Positions 25,117 to 36,393 of a DNA stretch of 64,000 bases are shown here, piece after piece. The position numbers and the translations under genes were made by a program. Numbering within the stretch: the first letter of the stretch is position 1; each line of letters starts with the position of its first letter. The DNA comes from a bacterium. GTDB taxonomy: Bacteria; Myxococcota_A; Polyangia; Nannocystales; Nannocystaceae. Location of the stretch: positions 62,001 to 126,000 of the forward strand of contig JANSYI010000007.1 in assembly GCA_024742475.1 (NCBI GenBank), written 5' to 3'. Under the pieces are notes generated by a model that worked only from the letters and a program-made list of their open reading frames with translations, made no database searches and had not been told where the DNA came from.

Positions 25117-25695
25117 TCAGCCGTCGGTGTCCGCGCCCAGCCGGCCGACGGTCTCCCGCAGGGCGGCTCGGGCCACGGCGAGTCGCTGGCGGACGGTTTG
25201 GTGGCGCAGGGCCGCGGCCAGTGCACTCGACGCGCCGGCGAGCAGGTCTCGCTCCTCGCGGGACCAGGTCCGCTCGCGACGACAGTCGTCGAAGCCGACG
25301 AAGCCCCACACCTCGGTGTCGGCGATGATCGGGCACACCAGGATCGAGCGGATGTCTTGGGGCTCGAGGATCTCTCGCTCGGCGGCGGGGAAGTCTCGGA
25401 CCAGGCCCCACACGGGTTCGCGGCGTAGGAACGACGCCTGCCATCGCGGCAGGACCTCGTCCATCGGCACGTGCTGGAGCTCGGGGTTGTCGATCTGAGG
25501 GGCGGCGTTGCCGCTGTTCCACTCGAACCGCTGGCTCGTCGTCAGCGCCCCGTCGACGACTTGGTGTTCGAACACGTAGGCCCGGTCCGCGTCGATGCTC
25601 GAGCCGAGGGCGTCGAGGAACGCCACGACGGCCGCTTGTTCGAAGTCGCTTCGCAGCAGCGCTTTGGATGCCGCGTTGAGCCGGGCTCGGTCCAC
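25117..25695 (-). CDS. GAF domain protein
   Basis: 192 residues, a single GAF domain with helical ends. It begins with a helix (DRARLNAASKALLRSDFEQA), followed by DADRAYVFEH, a WQASFLRREPVWGLV strand pair, and DIRSILVCPIIADTEVWGFVGFDD, the classic GAF beta core. The start is GTG 25695: an in-frame TGA lies five codons upstream, so no longer form is possible. GAF domains bind small ligands such as cyclic nucleotides or chromophores; the ligand here is unknown and no output domain is attached, so it may act by partner binding. It is convergent with the redox operon across the inverted-repeat element. Confidence 0.85.
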   Translation of the reverse strand: MDRARLNAASKALLRSDFEQAAVVAFLDALGSSIDADRAYVFEHQVVDGALTTSQRFEWNSGNAAPQIDNPELQHVPMDEVLPRWQASFLRREPVWGLVRDFPAAEREILEPQDIRSILVCPIIADTEVWGFVGFDDCRRERTWSREERDLLAGASSALAAALRHQTVRQRLAVARAALRETVGRLGADTDG

Positions 25696-25809
25696 CCGGC
25701 TTTCGTATCACGGCCCCGCAGACCGCGACAGCGTCCCGAACGCGACCCTCGTCGATTTCTGAGCCGCGGACGCCTTGCCCCGGCGCGGAGGCGTTAGCAT
25801 GAGGTGCCA

Positions 25810-26241
25810 ATGGTCGTCGCGGTCGGCAAGGACATCTACTCCACGTGCGGGAAGTGCGGGGACGTGTGGCACGTCGTCGTCTCGATGAGCGGTGATCGGG
25901 TCACCAAGGTGCAGTGCAAGAACTGCCTGGGGTCGCACCGGTACAAGGCGCCCGCGGGCGAGGTCGACATCAACGCGAACGCGCGGTCGAAGCGTCGCAC
26001 GATCACGGGCAAGCGCCGCACGGTCGCCAAGGCCCCGCCTTCGGCCGACAACCCGCTCATCGAGGCGAACACCGACAAGCCGATCCAGGAGTACTCGATG
26101 CGCACCACGTTCGAGCCGGGCGACCGCGTCGCGCACCCCAAGTTCGGCATGGGCGTCGTCGAGGGCACGTCCGACCCCGGCAAGATGCTCGTGTTCTTCA
26201 AGAGCGCCGGGCGCAAGACGCTGGCCCACGCGCGCGCGTAG
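25810..26241 (+). CDS. Small zinc-ribbon protein with UvrD-C-terminal-like motif
   Basis: 143 residues, no signal peptide. Two CxxC pairs (C13/C16 in CGKCG and C36/C39 in CKNC) spaced by 19 residues form a likely zinc ribbon. A basic linker follows (residues ~58-75, [15 protein letters not shown]). The C-terminal part contains [16 protein letters not shown], very like the end of UvrD/PcrA helicases, an SH3-like module that contacts RNA polymerase or DNA. ATG 25810 is used; GTG 25804 is two codons upstream. A transcription- or repair-linked adaptor role is plausible but unproven. I know no named family with exactly this pairing. Confidence 0.7.
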   Translation: MVVAVGKDIYSTCGKCGDVWHVVVSMSGDRVTKVQCKNCLGSHRYKAPAGEVDINANARSKRRTITGKRRTVAKAPPSADNPLIEANTDKPIQEYSMRTTFEPGDRVAHPKFGMGVVEGTSDPGKMLVFFKSAGRKTLAHARA

Positions 26242-26335
26242 CAGCGGCCGCGTCGCGGGACCGCGGCGGCGGACCTGTACCCACCGACGCGAAGTCGATG
26301 ACGCGAACGCGCTGGCTGGGTAGAGTCCGCCCCAC

Positions 26336-26790
26336 ATGGACGTCATCGCGTGTGCAGGACTGCTCGCAATCTCCCTTCGAGGCGCGCCGGCGCCCCAGCT
26401 GGTGCCCGAGCCGGGGGCGCCGGCCAACCCCGATGGTTCCGCCGAACGGTCCGGCGACGCGGCTGCACCGGCTGAGCCCGAGGACTCCGCCGAGCCCCAG
26501 GCCCCCGCCGAGGCACCCGGTACTGGGAGTACGGTGCGGGGCTGAGCGTGGGCGGGGGCGTGCCCGTGCGGGTCTCGGAGCGGGTCTGGGTCGGGGCCCG
26601 CTTCGACAAGACGTTCGCCCTGCGCGGTCAGCAGTGCCTCACGGTCGACGGCCAGGCCCCAGACAATCGCGACGAGTGCGAGCCCCATGGCCAGAACACG
26701 AGCGACCTCAACCGTATCGACCGCCGCTTCGTCCGGCTCTCGCGCCCGCGGCCGTGGACGGTGTCGCTCGAGGTGCGGATCGACTTCTGA
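26336..26790 (+). pseudogene. Frameshifted small outer-membrane beta-barrel-like gene
   Basis: The ATG at 26336 opens a frame encoding a hydrophobic start ([14 protein letters not shown]) and an Ala/Glu/Pro linker, ending at a TGA at 26543-26545. From about 26521 another frame continues without a gap as YWEYGAGLSVGGGVPVRVSE and ends with VSLEVRIDF at 26790, a typical C-terminal beta strand of an outer-membrane protein ending in Phe. Reading through needs one base added near 26515-26521 (sequence cacccggtactggg). It may be a sequencing error, a recent disruption or a pseudogene; the barrel part is also unusually short. The total would be about 150 residues. Confidence 0.55.
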
Positions 26791-26814
26791 GCCCCTGGGC
26801 GCGGACGGTGCTGC

Positions 26815-27137
26815 CTACGTGCTGCCGCCGCGGCACGGGGGGCTCTGCGGGATCACCCCGCCGCGCGCCTCCCACTGGCTGGGCGTGTACGCGTGAATCG
26901 ACAGCGCGTGCAGCCCCGCGGCCAGCTCGTCCTTGGCCAGGGCGTTGACGGCCCGGTGGCGCTGCACGAGTGACTTGCCCTCGAACGCCTCGGCGACCAG
27001 CGTCACCTTGAAATGGCTCTCGGGCACCTTGGTCGAGTGGCGGTGGCTCTCGTTCTCGATCTCGAGCACCGCGGGGGCCAGCGCGTCCACGAGCTTGTCG
27101 TGGAGCGCCGACTGCAGTGGCCCGGGCTGGGGGCCGC

Positions 27138-27141
<4 letters not shown>
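26815..27141 (-). CDS. BolA family protein
   Basis: 108 residues. The BolA (class II KH-like) core is clear: ESHRHSTKVPESHFKVTLVA followed by FEGKSLVQRHRAVN, KDELAAGLHALSIHAYTP and QW. The invariant His in RHR, which together with a monothiol glutaredoxin would ligate a [2Fe-2S] cluster, is present. The start is GTG 27141, overlapping the stop of the upstream Fe-S membrane protein (GTGA), so the two are translationally coupled. The coupling fits a role in Fe-S handling for that protein, as an inference. The C-terminal QSPPCRGGST adds an unusual Cys. Confidence 0.88.
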
Positions 27142-29393
<2,252 letters not shown>

Positions 29394-29527
29394 CGGAAAT
29401 CGTTCGCGTCATACCACAGGGCCGCGAACAGGGCGCGCAGTCCCCTGCGGCGCCGTTGCAGCGGCCCCCCGAAGGCCCTGTGACCGCTTTCCCCGGACGC
29501 ACAGGCGCAGTAGGATCAGGGTCGCGC

Positions 29528-30988
29528 GTGCACGATCTCCTGCTCATCAGCGACCTGCATCTGGGTTCGCACCTCAAGCCCCGTCTGCGCGGCGAAGAGG
29601 TGCACCTCGCGTCGCGCATCGAGGAGGAGTTTCCGCGGTTCACCGACCACTACCTCGAGATCTCGCGGGTGCGCGACGTGGGCTGGCAGCTGGTCATCAA
29701 CGGCGATTTCATCGACTTTTGGAACGTCGAGCTCGACGAGCGGGAGGGGGAGAGCAGCGAGGACCTCGCCGTTCGCCGCCTGCACGCCGTCCTCGACGCG
29801 CACCCCGCCGTCGAGGACTCGCTGGCGCGCTTCCTCGAGGCCGGCCACGGCATCGCGTTCGTCACGGGCAACCACGACGCCGAGCTCCTCTACGCGGGCG
29901 TACGCCGGGCGATGGTCGAGCGCATCGAGGGCGCCATGGCCGGCGAGGAGGGCGACGCGAGCATCACCCGCACGGGCACGGTGCGCCTGGACATGATGCG
30001 CGCGGGCAAGATCCGCTTCGTGCGCTGGTTCCTGCGCGAGCCCGGCGGCGCCTGGATCGAGCACGGCCACAAGTTCGACCCCAGCTGCGCGACGCCTGCG
30101 GCGCTCTCGCCGACCCGGGGCGGGGCGCTCGTGCAGACGGTCGCCGAGGTCGCCACCCGTAGCTTCGCCAACGTCATGCCGGAGATCGACTACGACGCTC
30201 CGGACAAGTTCAGCACCGCCGACTATGCCCGCTGGGCGCTCGCCCGCGGCTGGAGGTTCGTCATCCGCGTGATCCTGCTCTACCTGCGGATGGTCGGGCG
30301 GATCCTGGCGCTGTGGGTCGGGCCGGGTCGGGTGGACGCGCAGGGCCAGGCGGACCACGACCAGCAGCTCTCGCGGATCGCCGAGAACGCCGGGCTCCAG
30401 ATGAGCGCCTTGGCGGCCCTGGAGAACATGGCGCCACCCCCGGCGGCGATGACCGTCGGCGGGCTGCTCAAGCTCTCGGCGCTCGATCATCTGCTCATGC
30501 TGCTCACCCCGGTGGGCATCGCGCTGGCGCTGCGTGCCGCCGGCTGGGTGCCGCTGTGGCTCGGCCTTTCGGTGGCCGGGGTCGTGGGGGTGGCCGGGGT
30601 CTGGTTTCAACGCCGGGGTCGCCAGCGCCGGGATGTCGCCCGCGACATGCTCAACGTGGCCGCGGGGGTCGGCAACGCGACCGGCGTGCCGCTGGTGCTC
30701 ATGGGGCATAGCCACCACGGGCAGCTCGAGCGCCGCGGCGAGGTGGTCTACGCCAACAGTGGGAGCTGGCTCGATGGCTCGCACCTGTACGTCGAGCGCG
30801 ACCCCAACACGCAGCGCCTCGTCCGGGTGGAACTGCGGCAGTGGCGCAACGGCGGCGTACGCTGCCTCGACGCGATGAGTGTCGTGCAGCCCAACGAGCC
30901 GGTCGACGAGGCAGCCGCGGTGCGGGCCGACAGCGCCCTCGAAACGGCGGGCGAAGGTGACGCGAGCGGCGCTTTTGTGCGAACGTAG
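29528..30988 (+). CDS. Calcineurin-like metallophosphoesterase with central membrane segments
   Basis: 486 residues from GTG 29528 (VHDLLLISDLHLGS), which puts the first metal motif at the usual N-terminal place. The motifs are complete: SDLHLG (DxH), NGDFIDFW (GDxxD), TGNHDAELL (GNHD), EHGHKFD and GHSHHG. Between GNHD and GHSH lies a long insertion with two to three hydrophobic segments (LGLSVAGVVGVAG and others), so the enzyme is probably membrane-associated. The family hydrolyses phosphodiesters or phosphomonoesters with two metal ions; the lipid or nucleotide substrate is not predictable. The longer ATG/GTG frame upstream looks non-coding. It is divergent from the Fe-S membrane protein. 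Confidence 0.82.
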   Translation: MHDLLLISDLHLGSHLKPRLRGEEVHLASRIEEEFPRFTDHYLEISRVRDVGWQLVINGDFIDFWNVELDEREGESSEDLAVRRLHAVLDAHPAVEDSLARFLEAGHGIAFVTGNHDAELLYAGVRRAMVERIEGAMAGEEGDASITRTGTVRLDMMRAGKIRFVRWFLREPGGAWIEHGHKFDPSCATPAALSPTRGGALVQTVAEVATRSFANVMPEIDYDAPDKFSTADYARWALARGWRFVIRVILLYLRMVGRILALWVGPGRVDAQGQADHDQQLSRIAENAGLQMSALAALENMAPPPAAMTVGGLLKLSALDHLLMLLTPVGIALALRAAGWVPLWLGLSVAGVVGVAGVWFQRRGRQRRDVARDMLNVAAGVGNATGVPLVLMGHSHHGQLERRGEVVYANSGSWLDGSHLYVERDPNTQRLVRVELRQWRNGGVRCLDAMSVVQPNEPVDEAAAVRADSALETAGEGDASGAFVRT

Positions 30989-31025
30989 CGGCGTCGTCGA
31001 CCGCGGCGACGGATGAGGCAGACCG

Positions 31026-31397
31026 TTGGCCAACGAAACCATCCTCGTCATCGAAGACGACCCCTCGGTGCGTACCCTGCTGACCAAGGCGCTGACGGGT
31101 AAGGGCTACACGGTCGAGACCTCCGAGGACGGCTTGGCGGGGCTCACCCGCCTCGAGTCGCTGCGGCCCGACCTGATCATCGTCGACATCATGATGCCGC
31201 GCCTCGACGGCATGACCTTCGTCCGGGCGATCAAGGGCAACGACCACACCAAGCAGCTGCCGGTCATCTTCCTCACCGCGAAGAACGACCCCAAGACGAT
31301 GATCCAGGGCATCAACCTCGGGGCCCGATTCTACGTCACCAAGCCGTTCCAGATCGACGAGCTGCTGGCCAAGGTCCAAAAGGCCCTCACCGGCTGA
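31026..31397 (+). CDS. Single-domain response regulator (CheY-like receiver)
   Basis: 123 residues, a lone REC domain from TTG 31026. The acidic pocket E10/D11/D12, phospho-acceptor D54 in IIVDIMMP, T84 in FLTAK and K106 in YVTKPF are all present, so it should be phosphorylatable. There is no output domain. Stand-alone receivers act by protein contact or as phosphate sinks. It lies 37 nt after the metallophosphoesterase gene; no histidine kinase gene is adjacent, so its partner is unknown. Confidence 0.93.
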   Translation: MANETILVIEDDPSVRTLLTKALTGKGYTVETSEDGLAGLTRLESLRPDLIIVDIMMPRLDGMTFVRAIKGNDHTKQLPVIFLTAKNDPKTMIQGINLGARFYVTKPFQIDELLAKVQKALTG

Positions 31398-31476
31398 GGG
31401 CTTCGGGGGGTGTGCGGCTTCGGGAGGCTGCGCGGGCCGGCGTCTGCCCACGCCCTCTCGCTGTCTCTTCCGCTGC

Positions 31477-31520
31477 GCCGACCCTCCGGGTCGGCTCGCT
31501 CTCTTGGTTCTCTCATTCTG
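31477..31520 (+). terminator. Probable terminator of the response regulator transcript
   Basis: A perfect 8-bp stem GCCGACCC/GGGTCGGC (31477-31495, 3-nt loop) is followed by a pyrimidine-rich, T-containing tract to about 31520. It lies 80 nt after the response regulator stop and before the convergent oxidoreductase gene. The T content is moderate rather than a true T-run. Confidence 0.45.
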
Positions 31521-31565
31521 TCGGGGGGCGCAACCCGAGCGAGCGGTGACGCTGGTTGCGTGGCT

Positions 31566-33077
31566 TCAGGCCCGGCTGAGCAGCGGCGAACGGGAGAACG
31601 GTGACCGCGCGGGACCGACGACGGCGGCGGCAGCGGCGGTCCCGGCCGCGAACTCGCCTTCGAGGCCGAGGCCGGGCAGGGTGAGTCGGCAGCCGAAGTG
31701 CAGGGACTTCACGCCGCTTTGCGTCGAGAGCACGCCGACGCCGAGGCTCGGAGGCTTGGCGATGGCGTAGAGCGCGTCCATGGGGTGGGTGGTGCCCGGC
31801 GCCGCGCGCTCGGAGACGTCGCGGCCGTGCGCGTCGGTGAGCGGACGACCATCGTGCGGCGAATGGATCCAGCGCACATGGTCGTGCACGAACGGCAGCA
31901 CGCCGCGCGCGTCCAAGGCGTCGAGCAGCCGCTCGCGGAGGCCCGCGGTGGAGGCCTGCGGCGGCACCACGTGGCACAGGGAGACCCGGCGCGTGTCCTC
32001 ACCGCTGCCCGGCCCGACCCGCAGGTACGTGTTGCCGACCGGGTCGTCCGCGGCGCCCTCGGGCAGGCAGATCGCCATCGGATCGAGGGCCGGCGAGAGC
32101 CCCTTGGCGGCGACCTCGGCGTGCATGACGAAGCGTTGCGCGCCGACCCGGACGCCCTGGAGCGCCTCGAGCAGGCCTCGCGGCAGCAGCTCGGGCACCA
32201 GCGGCCCCTCGAGCAGGCGCAGGGGGTCGGTCGCGATGATGAGGTGGTCGCAACCGTAGCGGTCGCGCTTGCCCAGCAGGCTGACCCCGACCACGCGCGA
32301 GCGCTTGAGCAGCAGCTCGGCGACGCGGAGGTCTCGCTTGACCTCACCGGAGTGCAGCTCGATCCGCTGCAGCAGGAGCGTGCGCAGAGCCGCTTCCCCG
32401 CCGGGCATGTCCTCGGGCCCGCGATGCCAAAGCCCCTGCAGGCGCAGGCTCGCCGCCTTGCCCAGCTGGGTGGGGTGGAGGTTCTGCAGCCAGGGCACGG
32501 CCGCGGCAGCGACGCGACGCAGCGCGTGGTCGGCCGGCAGCGGCTGCATCTCGTCGACGTCGGCTGCGGGCAGCTGGGAGGCGACGCGGGCGAGGAAGCG
32601 CCGGCCCCAGAAGCCGCCACCGACCAGGGCGTTGTCGGAGGCGAGAAGCGGGTCGAGAACCTCGTCGGTCGCGCTGGCCCATCGCTGCGCCATGTCCCAC
32701 GCCTCGGGAATCGCCTCATCGCGGGGCCAGACTCGCGCCGCTTCGCCGCCCAGGTTGGCGCTCGCGGGCGTCAGGTCGACGCGCGCGTTGGGCAACACGA
32801 CGTGCACACGATGGTCGATCGCCTCGTGCAGTCGGCGGACCTGCTGCGCGAGGCCGAGCTCGGTCCACACCCTTGCGGTGGGCGCGGTGTCCATGTGCAG
32901 GACCGGAGCGATGCGCAGCGGCAGCGTGCGCCCCTCGATCTTGTAGCTACCGTCGGCCGGGCCGTGCGGGATGACGAGCACCCGCTTGCCTCGCCGCGCC
33001 ACCAAGGCAGCCGCCACCAGCCCGGCGACGTCGCTACCGAGCACGATGAGGTCGTAGTGGTTGGTGGTGGTCGCCAC
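31566..33077 (-). CDS. FAD-dependent oxidoreductase, phytoene desaturase-like
   Basis: 503 residues. The N-terminus NHYDLIVLGSDVAGLVAAAL is a dinucleotide-binding fold with G-x-D-x-x-G in place of the standard GxGxxG, followed by VLVIPHG. The length, the substrate-domain layout and the C-terminal strand (GCRLTLPGLGLEGEFAAG) resemble the phytoene desaturase/amine oxidase superfamily. The start is GTG 33077. It lies 11 nt downstream of purM on the same strand, probably one transcript, although no metabolic link to purines is obvious. Substrate unknown; carotenoid or lipid desaturation is possible. The changed FAD glycine motif (second Gly to Asp) makes cofactor binding less certain. Confidence 0.7.
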   Translation of the reverse strand: MATTTNHYDLIVLGSDVAGLVAAALVARRGKRVLVIPHGPADGSYKIEGRTLPLRIAPVLHMDTAPTARVWTELGLAQQVRRLHEAIDHRVHVVLPNARVDLTPASANLGGEAARVWPRDEAIPEAWDMAQRWASATDEVLDPLLASDNALVGGGFWGRRFLARVASQLPAADVDEMQPLPADHALRRVAAAAVPWLQNLHPTQLGKAASLRLQGLWHRGPEDMPGGEAALRTLLLQRIELHSGEVKRDLRVAELLLKRSRVVGVSLLGKRDRYGCDHLIIATDPLRLLEGPLVPELLPRGLLEALQGVRVGAQRFVMHAEVAAKGLSPALDPMAICLPEGAADDPVGNTYLRVGPGSGEDTRRVSLCHVVPPQASTAGLRERLLDALDARGVLPFVHDHVRWIHSPHDGRPLTDAHGRDVSERAAPGTTHPMDALYAIAKPPSLGVGVLSTQSGVKSLHFGCRLTLPGLGLEGEFAAGTAAAAAVVGPARSPFSRSPLLSRA

Positions 33078-33088
33078 GCAGAGGCCCG

Positions 33089-34138
33089 TCAGAGGAAGCG
33101 TACGGTGGGGGCGCCTTGCGCCGCGACGACCCGGCCCATCTGCACCCCCGACTCGCCAGCGCCCTCGAGTGCCGAGAGGGTGCCCTGCACCGCGTCGGGG
33201 GCCACGAAGAGCATCATGCCGACGCCGCCATTGAACGTGCGCCGCATCTCTTCGGGGCTCACGCCTTGGGCGGCGATCGCCTCGAAGACGGGCAGGGGGG
33301 GGACCTTGGAGAGATCGAGCTCGACCGCCGTGTCCTCGGGCAGGGCGCGCGGTGGGTTCTCGAGCAGGCCGCCCCCGGTGATGTGCGCGGCCCCGTGTAC
33401 GCCGCCCCGCGCCAGCGCAGCGGCGAGAGCTTTGACGTACACCCGCGTCGGGGTGAGCAGCACGTCGGCGACCGACGCGTCGGTGCCTGGAAAGGTGTCC
33501 TCGAGCGCGAGCCCGCCATACTCGGGGTCGAGCAGCGCCTTGCGGGCGAGGCTGTAGCCGTTGGAGTGCAGGCCCGCCGAGCGCACGCCGATTGCGACGT
33601 CGCCGGGCTGCACGGTCTTGGGATCGAGGCGGGCGTCCTTGTCGACCACGCCGACCGCGAACGCGGCGAGGTCGTAGTGCCCCTGGGCGTACATGCCCGG
33701 CAGCTCCGCCGTCTCGCCGCCGAGCAGGGCGCAGCCACTTTGTCGGCACCCATCGACGATGCCCGCGACGATGGATTCGACGATGCCCGGCTGCAGCGCC
33801 CCGGTGGCGATGTAGTCGAGCAAGAACAGCGGCCGGGCGCCGGTGCAGATCAGGTCGTTGACGTTCATCGCCACCAGATCCACGCCGACCGTGTCGTGCA
33901 CCCCCGCGGCGATCGCCACGAGCAGCTTGGTGCCCACGCCGTCGGCACACGAGACGAGCACGGGCGACTTCATGCCCGAGGGCAGTCCGATCATGCCGGC
34001 GAAGCCGCCGATGTCGTCGAGCTGTTCGGGGCGCCGCGTCGAGGCGACGAGCGACTTGATCCGGCGGACGGCTTCGTTGCCCGCGTCGATGTCTACGCCA
34101 GCGTCGCGATACGACAGGCCCTCGGGTGTGTCCGCCAT
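33089..34138 (-). CDS. purM: Phosphoribosylformylglycinamidine cyclo-ligase (AIR synthetase)
   Basis: 349 residues. It catalyses ATP-dependent ring closure of FGAM to aminoimidazole ribotide, the fifth step of purine synthesis, in the cytosol. The signatures are clear: SYRDAGVDIDAGNEAV at the N-terminus, SCADGVGTK, LLGGETAELPGMY, GLHSNGYSLAR, HITGGGLLENPPR and FNGGVGM. Length and motifs are as in the family. ATG 34138 (MADTPEG) fits best; the six codons before it are an open extension. It is divergent from accD with a 128-bp spacer and is followed by the FAD oxidoreductase. Confidence 0.97.
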   Translation of the reverse strand: MADTPEGLSYRDAGVDIDAGNEAVRRIKSLVASTRRPEQLDDIGGFAGMIGLPSGMKSPVLVSCADGVGTKLLVAIAAGVHDTVGVDLVAMNVNDLICTGARPLFLLDYIATGALQPGIVESIVAGIVDGCRQSGCALLGGETAELPGMYAQGHYDLAAFAVGVVDKDARLDPKTVQPGDVAIGVRSAGLHSNGYSLARKALLDPEYGGLALEDTFPGTDASVADVLLTPTRVYVKALAAALARGGVHGAAHITGGGLLENPPRALPEDTAVELDLSKVPPLPVFEAIAAQGVSPEEMRRTFNGGVGMMLFVAPDAVQGTLSALEGAGESGVQMGRVVAAQGAPTVRFL

Positions 34139-34266
34139 GGTCTGTGGGGGTACCAAACCGCAGGCCGACCTGCCATGGCCCGGCGGCGGGACTGCCGCGA
34201 GATGCCTCGCATGCCCCGCGCACGCCCCTGTAGCGGGCGGCGGCCGGGCGGTGGTAAGACCCCGCC

Positions 34267-35145
34267 ATGGCGTGGTGGCGGCGCAAGAAGCAGCAGCTCG
34301 AGACCCAAACCCCCGAGGAGAAGGTCTCCGTGCCCAAGGGCGTGTGGTCCAAGTGCGAGGCGTGCGGCGAGATCACCTACACCGAAGAGCTGATCGCGAA
34401 CCTGCGCGTGTGCCCGGTGTGTGGGCATCACGCGCCGATGCCGACCGCCGAGCGCATCGAAGCGATGCTCGACGAGGGCACGTGGGAAGAGCACGACACC
34501 GACCTTCGCTCGGGCGACCCCCTTTCGTTCGCGGACCAAAAACCCTACAGCCAGCGCCTCGAGAAGGCGCTGCGCACCGCGGGGCCTCGTGACGCGTTCC
34601 GCAGCGGCGTCGGCACGATGGCCGGCGTCCCGGTCAGCGTCGGATTCTTCGCGTTCGAGTTCATGGGCGGATCGATGGGGTCGGTCGTCGGCGAGAAGGT
34701 CACCTGCGTGTTCGAGCGCGCGCTCGAGCTGCATCGTCCCGCGGTGGTGTTCTCGGCCTCCGGGGGCGCGCGCATGCAAGAGGGCGTGCTCTCCCTGATG
34801 CAGATGGCCAAGACATCGGCCGCCCGCGGCCGCCTTCGTGCCGCAGGCCTGCCGTACATCTCGGTCGTGCTGCACCCCACCACCGGCGGGGTCGCGGCCA
34901 GCTTCGCCACGCTGGGCGACCTCATCATCGCCGAGCCCAAGGCGCTCGTCGGGTTCGCAGGGCCGCGCGTCATCATGCAGACGATCGGCCAGGAGCTGCC
35001 CAAGGGGTTCCAGCGGGCCGAGTTCCTGCTCGAGCACGGCATGGTCGACCGGATCGTCAGCCGCCTCGAGATGCGGGAGCAGCTCGGGCTGATGCTGCAG
35101 CTGCTCGGTACCAAGCCCAAAACGGACCAGCCGGCCGCGCAGTGA
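34267..35145 (+). CDS. accD: Acetyl-CoA carboxylase carboxyltransferase subunit beta
   Basis: 292 residues. The beta subunit of the carboxyltransferase that moves CO2 from biotin to acetyl-CoA, the first committed step of fatty acid synthesis. The N-terminal zinc ribbon has C30/C33 and C49/C52 (CEAC and CPVC). The carboxyltransferase core contains GARMQEG, HPTTGGVAASFA, EPKALVGFAGPRVI and LPKGFQRAEFLLEHGM. Length is normal. The stop overlaps the folC start (GTGA). No accA is in the window. Confidence 0.97.
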   Translation: MAWWRRKKQQLETQTPEEKVSVPKGVWSKCEACGEITYTEELIANLRVCPVCGHHAPMPTAERIEAMLDEGTWEEHDTDLRSGDPLSFADQKPYSQRLEKALRTAGPRDAFRSGVGTMAGVPVSVGFFAFEFMGGSMGSVVGEKVTCVFERALELHRPAVVFSASGGARMQEGVLSLMQMAKTSAARGRLRAAGLPYISVVLHPTTGGVAASFATLGDLIIAEPKALVGFAGPRVIMQTIGQELPKGFQRAEFLLEHGMVDRIVSRLEMREQLGLMLQLLGTKPKTDQPAAQ

Positions 35146-36317
35146 CCTACGACGCGCTGTTCGCCCGGCGGACCCTCGGCATCCGACCGGGCTTGGTCGC
35201 CGTGCGGGGGGTCTTCGAGGCGCTCGGCAGCCCGGCGGGCTCGATCCCCGCCGTGCACATCGTCGGCACCAACGGAAAGGGGTCGATTGCGGCGATGGCC
35301 GAGCACGCCCTGCGCTCGCGCGGGCATCGAACGGGCCTGTTCACCAGCCCGCACCTGCAGCGGGTGACCGAGCGCGTGCGCGTGGGCGGCGTGGAGGTCG
35401 ACGACACCGTGCTCGAGGCCGCAATCGGCCAGGTGCTGTCGATGGAGCGCGTCGAGTCGGAGCGTGGGCGTCCGCTGTCGTTCTTCGAGGTCCTGACGCT
35501 CGCGGCGATGGTGGTGTTCGAGCAGTCGGACGTCGACGTGCTGGTCGCCGAGGCCGGCTTGGGTGGACGTCTGGACAGCACCCGCCTCGTGGACGCCCAG
35601 GCGATCGGCGTGGGGCGCATCGACCTCGACCACCAGCGCTACCTCGGAGACACGCTCCAGCAGATCGCGGCCGAGAAGGCTGGTGTCTTCCGCGACCGAG
35701 TCCCGGTGTGGTCGGTACCGCAGAGCCCCGCGGCGTGGACCGTGCTCGAGCACGCCTCGTGGAACACCCCGTGCCCGCTGCGCCTGCCCGACCCGATCGA
35801 AGCCCCGCTGCCGGGCGAGCACCAGCGCTACAACGCCGGGGTCGCCCTCGCCCTCGCCCAACACATCGACCCCGCCGTCACCCCCGAAGACCTCGAGGGG
35901 ACCCGCTGGCCGGCGAGGATGGAGCGGCGCAGCGCCGGCGCGGGGGAGTGGGTGCTCGACGTGGCCCACAACCCGGCGTCCATGGCCGCGCTGGTCGTGT
36001 CCCTCGAGCGCCTGCCACCGATGGACACGCTCGTCATCGTCAGCCGCGCGGCCGACAAGGACGGGATCGCCCTCGCCGACGCGCTGGGTGGGGTGGGGGA
36101 GTGCTGGTCTGTGGTCGATGACGATCTGGGCCTGCACGCCCTGCCGAACGCACGCGTCGCCGATGGTCTCGACGACGAGGCGCTGCGACGCAAGGTGGGC
36201 GCTCACCTGACCGGCGGAGGCCGGGTCGTGGTGTGCGGGTCACATCGGCTCGTCGGTGCGGCGATGAGCGCCTGGCTGGGCGAGGGCGACGCGCCCGACC
36301 CCAGCGACCCCCGCTGA
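35142..36317 (+). CDS. folC: Folylpolyglutamate synthase / dihydrofolate synthase
   Basis: 391 residues, of the Mur-ligase fold. It adds glutamate to tetrahydrofolates and, in the bifunctional form, to dihydropteroate. The P-loop is GTNGKGS, with TGLFTSPHL, LVAEAGLGGRLDST, DHQRYLGDTLQQIAAEKAG and a C-terminal VLDVAHNPASM. The protein is somewhat short, with a compact C-terminal domain, but all main motifs remain. The start is GTG 35142, overlapping the accD stop by 4 nt. The accD-folC order is widespread in bacteria. Confidence 0.94.
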   Translation: MTYDALFARRTLGIRPGLVAVRGVFEALGSPAGSIPAVHIVGTNGKGSIAAMAEHALRSRGHRTGLFTSPHLQRVTERVRVGGVEVDDTVLEAAIGQVLSMERVESERGRPLSFFEVLTLAAMVVFEQSDVDVLVAEAGLGGRLDSTRLVDAQAIGVGRIDLDHQRYLGDTLQQIAAEKAGVFRDRVPVWSVPQSPAAWTVLEHASWNTPCPLRLPDPIEAPLPGEHQRYNAGVALALAQHIDPAVTPEDLEGTRWPARMERRSAGAGEWVLDVAHNPASMAALVVSLERLPPMDTLVIVSRAADKDGIALADALGGVGECWSVVDDDLGLHALPNARVADGLDDEALRRKVGAHLTGGGRVVVCGSHRLVGAAMSAWLGEGDAPDPSDPR

Positions 36318-36393
36318 GGTCCCGGGCCCGCGAGCGCCCGTTCAGTGCCGCCCGCGCGGTCTTTTGGAGCGCGGCTGCAGAGGTCGATACACT

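Noticed and set aside
26242..26335. Terminator hairpin after the zinc-ribbon gene
   Set aside because: Only a 6-bp GC stem and no T-run, which is expected by chance in this GC-rich DNA.
31566..34376. One 936-residue fusion of purM-region and oxidoreductase
   Set aside because: The long frame upstream of 33077 is out of frame with purM and non-coding; GTG 33077 starts the dinucleotide-binding fold directly.
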